From contig DATHGT010000274.1 of the NCBI GenBank assembly GCA_035317605.1, forward strand, positions 1-26,919: DNA of 26,919 nucleotides, in the 5' to 3' direction. Positions 9,099 through 15,867 of this stretch are shown in pieces. Each line of letters opens with the position of its first letter. Positions within the stretch are counted from its first letter, which is position 1. A program made the position numbers and the translations under genes. Source of the DNA: DATHGT01 sp035317605. Lineage in GTDB: Bacteria; Methylomirabilota; Methylomirabilia; Rokubacteriales; CSP1-6. The notes beneath the pieces are model-generated. The model worked only from the letters and a program-made list of their open reading frames with translations, had not been told where the DNA came from and ran no database searches.

Positions 9099-10577
9099 TC
9101 AGCTCTTCGGCAGCGTGACCTGGCGGCGGGGCGTCAGCGCGACGCTGCGGAAGTCGGTGAAGTCGAGCGTCGGCATCTCGACGCTGAGCGCGCGTAGGAC
9201 GCCGTTGGCGAGGTCGTTGTAGCGGCTGAAGTACTGGCGCAGGCGGCCGCGCCAGGCGGGAATGCCGCCGTTCGCGTGCAGCTCGAACGCTGACTCGCGG
9301 CCATCGAGCGCCGAAGCGACGTGGTCCGAAGCGAGCTGGAGCAGCGCCGAGCGCTGGAGCGCCGTGTATCCCCCGCCCCCGAACGATTCCTCCAATCCAG
9401 CCGCCAGCTCGGGGTTGGCGAGATCGGTGTCCGACGGCGCGACGACGAGGGACGAGCCGGGCAGGATGCGCAGGATTTCCGCCATCCGCTGGCGCGCTTT
9501 CTGGATCGCGATGGTGCCGGCCGCGATGTGGGACCGGTTCGGGATCGCGAGCCCGTCGGCGCTGGTTTCCGGATCCAGCTCGGCCGCGGTGATGCAGGTC
9601 CGCACGGTCTGGACGTCGACCACGAGATCGATCAGGTATTCGAGCGTGGGCTCATTCTGGCGCAGTCCCATGGCGTCAGTGCAGGCCAGGGCCAGCCCGA
9701 GCGTGAACTCCGCCTTCGAGAGCCAGCAGTAGAGCTGGTGCCAGAAGAGCCACGAGGCGATGGTATCGAGCACCGGCCCCACGAAGAAGACGCGCTCCCA
9801 CGGAAGGAAGACGTCGTCGAGCCACATCTGCCCGTCCAGCTCGTCGAAGCGGCTGCTCATCGGGGCCATGAACGGGTTCGCGTGACGCGCGGCGATCTTG
9901 CGGCAGACGACCGTGACTCCCGGCGCGTTGATGGGCACCGCGAACGTCGCGCGGTGCGGTCCCAGGTCGACCCCTGACAGGGCGCCGACGTACACGTCCT
10001 CGGCATAGGCGGGAGACGTGTGCATGCTGATCTTGCCGCTGACCACGAGGCCGCCGTCGGTCTCGCGCACGAGCCGCAGGGCCAGACGGTCGGCCGGATC
10101 CGGGCGCATCCGGTAACCGATCGTGGCCGCGCCACCCGCGAACGTGAGGAAGCGCCGGCCCTGGCCGATGAGCTCGCGATACGCGACCGCGCGCGCGACG
10201 TCCGCGGGCGGCGGGCGGTGCAGCCGCACGGTCTCCAGGATGCCCAGCGCGATGAGGTGGCCGTAGGCGGGCGTGTGGGTGACGTTGCCCGCGCTGAGGA
10301 ACGTCGTCGCCGAGAAGCACCGGCCCAGCCCGCGCAGATCGGCCGGGGTGCGCGGCACCGTGAAGGCCCAGGGCGCCCGCCGGCCCTCGGCGTCCGGCGG
10401 GGCGAGGACCACGTCGCGCCACGCCGGGTCGAAGTGGCGGTCGTACCAGGCGACGTACTCATCGACCATCGCGCGGGTGGCGGGATGGACGGTGACGTCG
10501 TCGATCAGTCCCTCGCCGACGATCCAGACCCGGCGCCCGTCGCGCAGCGCCTCCCGATATTCCTTCCCCGTCCGCAT
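9099..10577 (-). CDS. HpaB-type (4-hydroxyphenylacetate 3-hydroxylase family) flavin monooxygenase
   Basis: A 492-residue protein with the family's acyl-CoA-dehydrogenase-like architecture: N-terminal helices, a central beta domain (VSGKISMHTSPAYAEDVYV) and the diagnostic LDDVFLPWERVF segment. HpaB-type enzymes hydroxylate phenols ortho to the OH using reduced FAD delivered by a separate reductase, and none is encoded here. By eye, the Arg-x3-Tyr active-site signature of characterised HpaB enzymes reads His-Thr-Pro-Ala-Tyr, and no obvious counterpart of the catalytic His is seen, so this is a divergent member and its substrate is open. Its gene follows the diiron oxygenase gene by 16 bases, so the two are probably co-transcribed. 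It ends 4 bases from the convergent PBP1C gene. Confidence 0.82.
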   Translation of the reverse strand: MRTGKEYREALRDGRRVWIVGEGLIDDVTVHPATRAMVDEYVAWYDRHFDPAWRDVVLAPPDAEGRRAPWAFTVPRTPADLRGLGRCFSATTFLSAGNVTHTPAYGHLIALGILETVRLHRPPPADVARAVAYRELIGQGRRFLTFAGGAATIGYRMRPDPADRLALRLVRETDGGLVVSGKISMHTSPAYAEDVYVGALSGVDLGPHRATFAVPINAPGVTVVCRKIAARHANPFMAPMSSRFDELDGQMWLDDVFLPWERVFFVGPVLDTIASWLFWHQLYCWLSKAEFTLGLALACTDAMGLRQNEPTLEYLIDLVVDVQTVRTCITAAELDPETSADGLAIPNRSHIAAGTIAIQKARQRMAEILRILPGSSLVVAPSDTDLANPELAAGLEESFGGGGYTALQRSALLQLASDHVASALDGRESAFELHANGGIPAWRGRLRQYFSRYNDLANGVLRALSVEMPTLDFTDFRSVALTPRRQVTLPKS

Positions 10578-10593
10578 TCAGACGACGCTGACG

Positions 10594-11556
10594 TCAGAGT
10601 CTGATGCCGACCTCGGCGAGGCGGGGGCGGACGCGGTCGGTGAGGAGGCCGATGCGGACCAGGTTGTTGACCATCGAGGTGTGCATGTCGCGGCGGAAGA
10701 ACTTGCGGAAGGGGGCGTAGTCGTTGCGGGCGGCCACGTCGCGGCGGTAGGTGCGCGCCTCCTCGATCTGGGCCGCCGAGAAGCCGACGTCCTGGTAGGC
10801 CTCGAGCGGGAAGAACCCGGTCAGGATCTTCTCGATGGCCAGGCAGGTGAAGTCTTCCATCTCGCGCCGCTCGGAATCGCTCGCCCCCTGGACGATCGCG
10901 GGCAGGGCCAGCATGCCAAAGCCCATGTGACGCGACTCGTCCTGCAGGATGCGGCCGCACACCTCGCGCAGCACGGGGTCGGTGGCGGCCTGGCCCATCA
11001 TGCGGAACATCGAGACCGCGAAGGTCTCGGCGATGAGCTGGAGCGCGATGGTCTTGATGTACCAGCGGGGGTCGGTGAGGATCGCGTCGAAGATGAAGCG
11101 CTCGTTGTCCGGCATGGGATAGTGCAGGCCGCCGAGCCGGGTCTCGATGTAGCGCTCGAGGACTTCGTTGTGCCGCGCCTCGTCCATCACCTGGGTGGCC
11201 TGGAAGAACTTCTGGTCGGCGCCCTGGACGATGTCGACGAGCTGGCTGCACGCGAGCATGGCCCCCTGCTCGCCGTAGACCAGCACCGACAGCCGCCAGG
11301 CGGTGATGCGCCGGTTCAGCTCCACCCGGTCGGCCTCACCCAGGCGCTCCCACAGCGGCCCCCCGTGGATGTCGATCAGCTCGTCGGCGAGCACGCGCCC
11401 GTCGTCGGTCCCCGGCGTCTCCCAGGCGATGTCGCGGGAGGCGTTCCACTGATCGCGCTTGGCCTTCTCGTAGAGGCCGCGCATGTCCTCGGCCTGCACC
11501 GAGTAGTCGAACTCGAACACCGTGTCGAAGGAGCTACCGATCACCCACCGGTCCAT
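10594..11556 (-). CDS. Ferritin-like diiron oxygenase
   Basis: A 320-residue helical protein with a complete diiron ligand set in two halves: Glu96 then DEARH (Glu126, His129), and Glu177 then DESRH (Glu207, His210). This E...ExxH duplicated pattern is shared by AurF-type N-oxygenases and related ribonucleotide-reductase-R2-like oxygenases. Such enzymes activate O2 at a two-iron centre to oxidise amines, alkyl or aryl groups; the substrate is unknown here. The start ATG is preceded by a GGGAGG Shine-Dalgarno 4 bases upstream. It is the first gene of a unit with the HpaB-like monooxygenase, suggesting consecutive oxygenation steps on one molecule. Family confident, reaction inferred. Confidence 0.82.
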   Translation of the reverse strand: MDRWVIGSSFDTVFEFDYSVQAEDMRGLYEKAKRDQWNASRDIAWETPGTDDGRVLADELIDIHGGPLWERLGEADRVELNRRITAWRLSVLVYGEQGAMLACSQLVDIVQGADQKFFQATQVMDEARHNEVLERYIETRLGGLHYPMPDNERFIFDAILTDPRWYIKTIALQLIAETFAVSMFRMMGQAATDPVLREVCGRILQDESRHMGFGMLALPAIVQGASDSERREMEDFTCLAIEKILTGFFPLEAYQDVGFSAAQIEEARTYRRDVAARNDYAPFRKFFRRDMHTSMVNNLVRIGLLTDRVRPRLAEVGIRL

Positions 11557-11613
11557 GGAACCTCCCGAGGCGAAGCTACCCGCTTTGTACCACGGGCCGG
11601 GGCGAGGAGGGTC

Positions 11614-11991
11614 CTACGAAAGGAGCGCGAACCGGACAGCCTGTTCCAGGTACTCGAGATCGAACGGCTTGCAGATGTAGTCGAAGGCTCCGGCGGCGAG
11701 GGCCTTGCGCGCCTCGGTCTCGTCCGCTTTCCCGCTGATCATGATCACCTTCGTGGTCGGCGAGAGACCCAGGATGGCCGTCAAGGCGGCCACGCCGTGC
11801 AGCCGGGGGAGGTCGACGTCGAGGAGGACGAGGTCGGGGTGGCTGGTGGCCACCGACTGCAGCGCCGCCGCGCCGTCCTCGGCCGTATCGATCCGGTACC
11901 CCCGGTCGATCAGGACATCGGCCAGCAGCGAGCGGATCTCCGGCTCGTCGTCGACGACCAGAATGCAGTAGGCCACGGCCTCGGTCACCAT
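11614..11991 (-). CDS. Stand-alone receiver-domain response regulator (CheY-like)
   Basis: A 125-residue single receiver domain. The acidic pocket is Asp14-Asp15, the phosphoacceptor is Asp58 (LLDVDLP), the switch Ser is Ser86 (MISGK) and the invariant Lys is Lys108 (CKPFD). There is no output domain, so it must act by protein-protein contact or in a phosphorelay. The start is fixed by an upstream GGAGGG Shine-Dalgarno; the open frame further upstream lacks family resemblance. No histidine kinase is encoded nearby, so it is an orphan here. It lies 57 bases downstream of the diiron gene's start on the same strand, but that gene has its own ribosome binding site. Confidence 0.88.
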   Translation of the reverse strand: MVTEAVAYCILVVDDEPEIRSLLADVLIDRGYRIDTAEDGAAALQSVATSHPDLVLLDVDLPRLHGVAALTAILGLSPTTKVIMISGKADETEARKALAAGAFDYICKPFDLEYLEQAVRFALLS

Positions 11992-12101
11992 CCTGGAACC
12001 CTCCGCGTGTTCTCCCCCTCGCATTATCGCGAAGGTCTCCCCGTCGGACGAGCGTTTTTCGCGAGCCGGCAGGGCAAGACTCTTCCCAGGTGACGCGAAC
12101 G

Positions 12102-13218
12102 TTACGGGAGCCGCGACAGCAACGCGAGGGCCGGGGCCACGCGGATACCTTCCGGGCTCACGAAGTCCTTGGTGCCGGTGGCGGAGATCTGCCAGGCCTC
12201 GCAGCCCGGGAAGCGGAGGACGAGATAGCGCAAGCCCCCATCGACGGGGGCATCGGCCCACTTGCATTCCACGAAGAGCGTGGGCCGCTGGCGCTCGACG
12301 ACCACGAAGTCGACTTCGCGGCCGTCGACGTCGCGAAAGTAGCGCAACTCGACGTCCCGGCCCTCGGTGTCCTGCACGAAATGCACCCACTTATGAAGAT
12401 GGACGCCCACCAGGTTCTCGAAGCGCGGGGCGGCCTCCGGCACCGCGGACCAGTCGAGATGGTAGTGCTTTTGTTCCTTCTTCACGGCCGGATGCGCGGC
12501 GCCCCGAACGGCGACACCCGGAACAGGCCGTACAGGCGCTCCAGGATGGCCAGCCAGTTCGCCACCGTGGCGTGGCTCACCTGCAGATCCTCGCGGAGCG
12601 CGTTCACGGACAGGGGCGATCCGACCAGCTCGGGCAGGCGCATCATGAGCAGCTCCAGCCGGCCGAGGTCGGTCACCCGCTCGAGGCTCGTGAGCTCCTC
12701 GCGCACGAGGAGGTTTCGATACTCGCGCGACCACCGTCGCGCCTGCGTCTCGTCGCCGCCGAAGAACGGTTCGGGGAAACCGCTCAGGGTCAGCAGGTCG
12801 CGAAGCTCGGCCGGGCGCCGCAGGCGAGCTCTCCGGCCGAGAGCGGGTGCATGCGGAGCAGGTGGTAACGTCCCTGTAACGAATCGCCCCCGTGGCGATA
12901 GAAGTCGAGGCGCGCACTGCCCGTGACGAGGATCTTCTGGCCGGGACGACGGCGATCGTACAGCCCCTTCAGGAAGCGCCGCCACAGCCGGTCCTTGTGA
13001 ATCTCGTCGAACACCCACAGGGTGGAGGTGGGCAGCTCGCCGGCGAGGATGGCCTGGCGATCGGCGCTGGCGTCCCAATTCAGGTAGCCGGCCGCGCGGC
13101 CCAGGATGCGGCGGGCCAGCGTGGTCTTGCCGACCTGGCGCGGCCCGGCCACGAAGACCATCTTGCGCGAGAGGTCGCGGCGGATCTGGGGCTCGAGGTA
13201 GCGGGGGCCGAAGGCCAC
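12102..13218 (-). pseudogene. AAA ATPase of the DUF4143 type, broken by two frameshifts
   Basis: The pieces join in order across three frames. From GTG 13218: a P-loop (GPRQVGKT, about residues 25-32) and Walker B (LWVFDE, Asp71-Glu72). After a shift near 12795-12825: a middle part with FPEPFFGGDE and a helical DNA-binding-like region, ending in SPFGAPRIRP. After a second shift at about 12482-12486, where one missing G would restore the frame into VKKEQKHY: the DUF4143 C-terminal nuclease-like part (FENLVGVHLHK, GREVDFVV, VECKWAD). These proteins are common ATPases of unproven role, often near mobile or toxin-antitoxin genes. All motifs are well preserved, so inactivation is recent, or the shifts are assembly errors. 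The start region has no Shine-Dalgarno on its strand. Confidence 0.8.
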
Positions 13219-13245
13219 GAAAGGAGGTGACGAGTATTTTCGATC

Positions 13246-13437
13246 ATGGTCAATAATTCAAGCGAGCGTTTTCTAGCCAGGGCTAAATTCGTGGTGGCGG
13301 CGCTCGTGGCGCCGGTCCTGCTGCTCCAGCAGATCTACCGGCTCACCCACGACGGCTTCGCGGAGCCGCTCGACATCTTCCTGGTCCCCATCTCGCGGGA
13401 CGCGAGCGGCTTCACCTACGAAGCGGTCTTCACCTGA
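13246..13437 (+). pseudogene. Truncated C-terminal copy of a DUF6916 protein
   Basis: A 63-codon open frame whose last 42 residues match the C-terminus of the DUF6916 protein ending at 16715 at 36 of 42 positions, including QQIYRLTH, FAEPLDIFLVPI and EAVFT. DNA similarity starts near 13300 and runs through the stop codon to TGAGGC, then ends. The first about 20 codons are unrelated, so the N-terminal half of the domain is missing. A perfect AAGGAGGTGA Shine-Dalgarno lies at 13221-13230 but 15 bases from the ATG, which is too far for efficient use. Most likely a remnant of a duplicated gene; translation is possible but would give a half domain. Confidence 0.75.
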
Positions 13438-13443
13438 GGCAGG

Positions 13444-13472
13444 TTGCCATCAAAATGATGTAGACATACAAT
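13444..13472 (+). promoter_or_regulatory. Sigma70-type promoter of vapBC-1 with embedded palindrome
   Basis: TTGCCA (13444-13449), 17-bp spacer, TACAAT (13467-13472): five of six consensus bases in each box. The ATG at 13480 lies 7 bases after the -10, so the message would be leaderless, and no Shine-Dalgarno is seen. CATCA-AAA-TGATG (13448-13460) is a palindrome overlapping the -35 and spacer, well placed for repression by the ribbon-helix-helix antitoxin. Confidence 0.6.
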
Positions 13473-13479
13473 TGGTGAC

Positions 13480-13737
13480 ATGATCCGTACCCAGATTCAA
13501 TTGCCCGACGAGCTGTACCGGCGAGTCAAGCGCTTGGCGGCCGAGCGAGAGATGTCGCTGGCCGAAATGACCCGGCGCGGGCTGGAGCTGCTGCTCGAGC
13601 GCTATCCGGCGCCAGGGACGACCACGGCCGCCTGGAAACTGCCCACGCTGAACGGCGGCGGCCTCAAGGTGTCGCTGAAGCGGCTGCGTGAGCTCGCGGT
13701 CGAGGACGAGGAGACCCGGAGCATTCGCCGTCCGTGA
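13480..13737 (+). CDS. VapB-type ribbon-helix-helix antitoxin
   Basis: An 85-residue protein. Residues 1-40 (beta strand TQIQLPDELY, then two helices with LAEMTRRGLELLLER) form a ribbon-helix-helix (CopG/MetJ-like) DNA-binding domain. The C-terminal half is the likely toxin-wrapping tail. It would neutralise the downstream PIN toxin and autorepress the promoter at 13444-13472. Its stop codon overlaps the toxin start (GTGATG), giving translational coupling. Start chosen at the ATG 7 bases after the -10 box. Confidence 0.85.
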   Translation: MIRTQIQLPDELYRRVKRLAAEREMSLAEMTRRGLELLLERYPAPGTTTAAWKLPTLNGGGLKVSLKRLRELAVEDEETRSIRRP

Positions 13738-14177
13738 TGTCCATCGACACCAACATCCTGCTGCCCGCCGTCGAGACGAAGAATGGCCATCACGTCAAGG
13801 CCGCGGCTTTCCTCGAATCGATCAACGCGCGGGGCGACGTGGCCATTTCGGAATTGGCCCTCGTCGAGCTCTACGTCCTGCTGCGCAATCCCGCCGTCCT
13901 CGGCAAACCGCTGACGCCCGCCGATGCCGTCATGGTCTGCGACGAGTTTCGTCGGCATCCGGCCTGGCAAATCATTGGTTTCCCGAGCGACAGCCGCGCG
14001 TTCCATGACGCCTACTGGCCGAGGCTCGCCGCGAGGGACTTCGCCCGCCGGCGGGCCTACGCCTATCGTCTTGCCCTCACCCTCATCCGCCAAGGTGTCC
14101 AGGATTTCGCCACCGTCAGCGTCGAGGACTTCGAAGGCTTTGGCTTCCAGCGCGTGTGGAATCCCCTCGAACGCTGA
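13737..14177 (+). CDS. VapC-type PIN-domain toxin with altered active site
   Basis: A 146-residue PIN-domain ribonuclease-type toxin. Acidic residues visible are Asp4 (SIDTN), Glu44 (LVELYVLLRNP) and Asp131 (VSVEDF). In the subfamily as I recall it, the third helix carries a conserved YDARLA; here it reads YAYRLA, with Ala109 where the metal-binding Asp is expected. This could weaken or abolish RNA cleavage. Starts at ATG 13737 or GTG 13734; both overlap the antitoxin stop, and the ATG gives the usual short lead into the first strand. VapC toxins cut tRNA or rRNA when freed from VapB. No promoter of its own is needed. Confidence 0.85.
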   Translation: MSIDTNILLPAVETKNGHHVKAAAFLESINARGDVAISELALVELYVLLRNPAVLGKPLTPADAVMVCDEFRRHPAWQIIGFPSDSRAFHDAYWPRLAARDFARRRAYAYRLALTLIRQGVQDFATVSVEDFEGFGFQRVWNPLER

Positions 14178-14242
14178 GCGTTTCTCGCCCCTCGTACGTG
14201 TCGCAAGCGCCTCGTCGCCCGCCATCGGCGGGGCTGATCGGG

Positions 14243-14396
14243 CTAGGAGGCGGCACTCTCCAGGGCGCGCAGCTTCTTCTTCAGCGCCGCTGGGAAGTCG
14301 ACGAACACGAAACGGCTAGACCTTGCCCCGGATCAGCGACGCCTTGTAGTCGGTGTCGTCGATACAGATCGCGAACGGCTTCGTCGCTGATTTCAC
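14243..14396 (-). pseudogene. Small conserved gene with internal deletion
   Basis: The 5' part (14396-14316, GTG start) encodes 26 residues, ATKPFAICIDDTDYKASLIR plus flanks, ending at TAG. The 3' part (14314-14243) in another frame encodes RFVFVDFPAALKKKLRALES and a stop. Together they resemble the two ends of a small (about 60-80 residue) uncharacterised bacterial protein that starts with a FAICIDNxxYxASL motif and ends in a FVFVDLP...KL motif; the middle is missing. I read it as an internal deletion plus frame change. No function is known to me. Confidence 0.5.
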
Positions 14397-14433
14397 GATT
14401 TGTCCAGGTGGGAGGCACGGCGGCGGCGGAATA

Positions 14434-14473
14434 TTGACATCCCCAAGCATACGAATTAGGGTCTGGCGTATGC
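14434..14473 (+). promoter_or_regulatory. Promoter and inverted-repeat operator of vapBC-2
   Basis: Consensus -35 TTGACA (14434-14439), 17-bp spacer and a weak -10 TAGGGT (14457-14462), 7 bases before the ATG at 14470; this implies a leaderless message. GCATACG (14447-14453) and CGTATGC (14467-14473) form a perfect inverted repeat with 20-bp centre spacing, overlapping the -10 and start codon: a likely antitoxin operator. Confidence 0.6.
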
Positions 14474-14676
14474 GGACAACGCTCGACCTCCCGGGTGAGC
14501 TCATCGAGGAAGCGCAACGCCTCCTCGGGTTCAAATCCAAGACGGACACTGTCGTCGTCTCCCTGCGCGAACTGATCCGCCGCCACCGTATCGGGGAACT
14601 GAAGGCGCTGCTCGGCAACGTGCGCCTCGACGTCGATCTTCCGGCGTCGCGGCGGCGGCCGCGACGCCGCGCGTGA
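14470..14676 (+). CDS. VapB-family antitoxin (VapB_antitoxin/DUF2191 type)
   Basis: A 68-residue protein starting MRTTLDLPGELIEEAQRL, with KSKTDTVVVSLRELIRR and KALLGNVRLDVDL, the typical layout of short VapB antitoxins: an N-terminal strand and helices for DNA binding, and a C-terminal toxin-binding tail. The tail ends in an arginine-rich stretch. The start sits 7 bases after the -10 box and inside the operator repeat, so the protein probably represses its own synthesis. Its stop overlaps the toxin GTG (GTGA), coupling translation. Confidence 0.88.
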   Translation: MRTTLDLPGELIEEAQRLLGFKSKTDTVVVSLRELIRRHRIGELKALLGNVRLDVDLPASRRRPRRRA

Positions 14677-15062
14677 TCTGCGTCGACACGTCGGTGTGGG
14701 TCTCGGCGTTGCGCCACGGCCACCGCCCCGAGGCCGGCCATCTCGCGGAGTTGCTCGACGGCGACGAGGTGGCCCTGCCCGCACCGGTGCGGGCCGAACT
14801 CCTCGCCGGCGCGTCGCTGCGGGATCGCCCACGCTTGAGGAGCACCCTGTCGGCCCTACCGGTCCTCTATCCTGCGCAGACCACCTGGGACCTGATCGAC
14901 CGCTGGATCGATCAAGCCGGCGCCGCCGGCGAACGATTCGGGGTCATGGACCTGCTCATTGCGGCGATCGCCGTGGAACAGGGCGCGTCCCTCTGGTCGC
15001 TGGACCACGACTTCGCCCGCATGGCCCGGCTGCGCTTGGTCGTGCTCCACCGGACGCAGTGA
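14673..15062 (+). CDS. VapC-type PIN-domain ribonuclease toxin
   Basis: A 129-residue PIN protein with all four expected acids: Asp5 (VDTSVW), Glu42 (RAELLAG), Asp93 (VMDLLIAA) and Asp111/Asp113 (SLDHDF). It should be a Mg-dependent endoribonuclease inhibited by the VapB encoded just upstream. It begins with GTG overlapping the antitoxin stop codon by four bases. In contrast to the VapC at 13737-14177, the active site looks complete, so this pair is more likely functional. Confidence 0.9.
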   Translation: MICVDTSVWVSALRHGHRPEAGHLAELLDGDEVALPAPVRAELLAGASLRDRPRLRSTLSALPVLYPAQTTWDLIDRWIDQAGAAGERFGVMDLLIAAIAVEQGASLWSLDHDFARMARLRLVVLHRTQ

Positions 15063-15156
15063 CGACCGCGCACGAACCGTCACACACGAGGACGTGGCAA
15101 CTTCCGCGTTGACGCGCCTCGCGTCGGATCCAGCGCGACCCAGACTACCGAACCTC

Positions 15157-15243
15157 TCACCACGAAGGCCAGCCCTCGTTGGCCTTCGACAGTTGCCGGG
15201 CCTTGACGACGAGGTCATCCCTCAGCACGACGGTCGTCCTCAT
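15157..15243 (-). pseudogene. 28-codon VapB antitoxin stump
   Basis: ATG at 15243 opens a frame encoding MRTTVVLRDDLVVKARQL and ten more residues, then TGA at 15157. The start resembles VapB antitoxins (compare MRTTLDLPGELIEEAQRL at 14470) but the helix-to-tail region and any toxin are missing. An AAGGAGGG Shine-Dalgarno (15249-15256, minus strand) sits 5 bases before the ATG, so the initiation region is intact. I take it as the 5' remnant of a deleted vapBC operon; a tiny expressed decoy repressor cannot be excluded, since the DNA-binding strand is retained. Confidence 0.6.
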
Positions 15244-15259
15244 GCATACCCTCCTTGGG

Positions 15260-15296
15260 TCATACGCCGATCATACGAACGTGGGCGCAAGGTCAA
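15260..15296 (-). promoter_or_regulatory. Promoter/operator of the antitoxin stump with CGTATGA repeats
   Basis: On the minus strand, TTGACC (15291-15296) and TATGAT (15270-15275) are separated by 15 bp, a short but possible promoter. CGTATGA occurs twice (15260-15266 and 15271-15277) exactly 11 bp apart, on one DNA face. The same CGTATG core forms the inverted repeat of vapBC-2. Confidence 0.45.
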
Positions 15297-15444
15297 TCCG
15301 GCGCTCGCCCCACGGATCGCGTGATCTTCGCGTCTCCGCTCCACCCCAAGGGCCAAAGGTGTTCGGAAGACAACACCTGCCGCCGATCGTGGCTTGTACG
15401 TGTGCGCGTCCGCCTGTAAAGACAGGTACAGAGGGGGACACCAC
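15278..15444. other. Intergenic stretch upstream of the first Tat-exported gene
   Basis: No gene seen. It holds a 7-bp inverted repeat with an 8-base loop (AGGTGTT 15357-15363, AACACCT 15372-15378) and a weak promoter-like pair, TTGTAC (15394-15399) with 17 bp to TAAAGA (15417-15422). Either could control the gene at 15445, whose Shine-Dalgarno is GAGGGGG at 15431-15437. Confidence 0.35.
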
Positions 15445-15867
15445 ATGCTCAATCGGCGGCGGTTTGTCTACACTCTGGCGGGTCTCATCGCGTTTGGGTC
15501 AAGTCGGTGGGTAGTGGCAAGCGCGGCCACGGCGGGTGGCGTGAGTCTGGAAGGGCTGCTTACGCGCGAGGTGTTTCTCGCGCTCGTGAAAGAACCGTTC
15601 GGCCTCCTGCTGGACAACCGTACGGCGGGGCTCTTCTTGCTCAAGCTCGAGGACGAGGACGCCCAGCCGGGCAGTGAGCAGTTCACGCTGACGTTTCAGG
15701 CCCCGCGCGAGCTGATCTTGCTCGACGGAACCTATCGCATCTCGCACGTCACCGCGGGCACCACGGACGTGTTCCTGCAGCCCGCGGGGCACGACGATCG
15801 CTCCAGCTACTGCAAGGCGTCGTTCAATCTCCTGCGAACAGGCGCCGGTGCTCACACTCGAGGGTGA
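15445..15867 (+). CDS. Tat-exported DUF6916-like protein A
   Basis: 140 residues. The N-terminus MLNRRRFVYTLAG is a twin-arginine signal followed by a hydrophobic stretch and an alanine-rich cleavage region (about residues 20-32), so the folded protein is probably exported. The mature part (LTREVFLALVKEPFGLLL, QFTLTFQAP, GTYRISHVTAGTTDVFLQP, ASFNLL) shares strand order and spacing with the DUF6916-type proteins at 16735-17229 and 17724-18122. I recognise the domain but know no function for it. Start set by GAGGGGG 7 bases upstream. The next gene's GTG overlaps this gene's 3' end by 20 bases, so they are likely co-translated. Confidence 0.72.
   Translation: MLNRRRFVYTLAGLIAFGSSRWVVASAATAGGVSLEGLLTREVFLALVKEPFGLLLDNRTAGLFLLKLEDEDAQPGSEQFTLTFQAPRELILLDGTYRISHVTAGTTDVFLQPAGHDDRSSYCKASFNLLRTGAGAHTRG

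Noticed and set aside
10273..12093. 606-codon plus-strand frame across the diiron oxygenase and receiver genes
   Set aside because: It is antisense to two well-recognised genes and has no Shine-Dalgarno or recognisable domain.
11992..12390. N-terminal extension of the receiver protein to 258 residues
   Set aside because: The extra segment is antisense-like low-complexity sequence overlapping the DUF4143 pseudogene; a good Shine-Dalgarno sits just before ATG 11991.
13218..13437. Insertion-sequence origin of the repeated DUF6916 segment
   Set aside because: No terminal inverted repeats, target duplications or transposase; similarity is confined to coding sequence.
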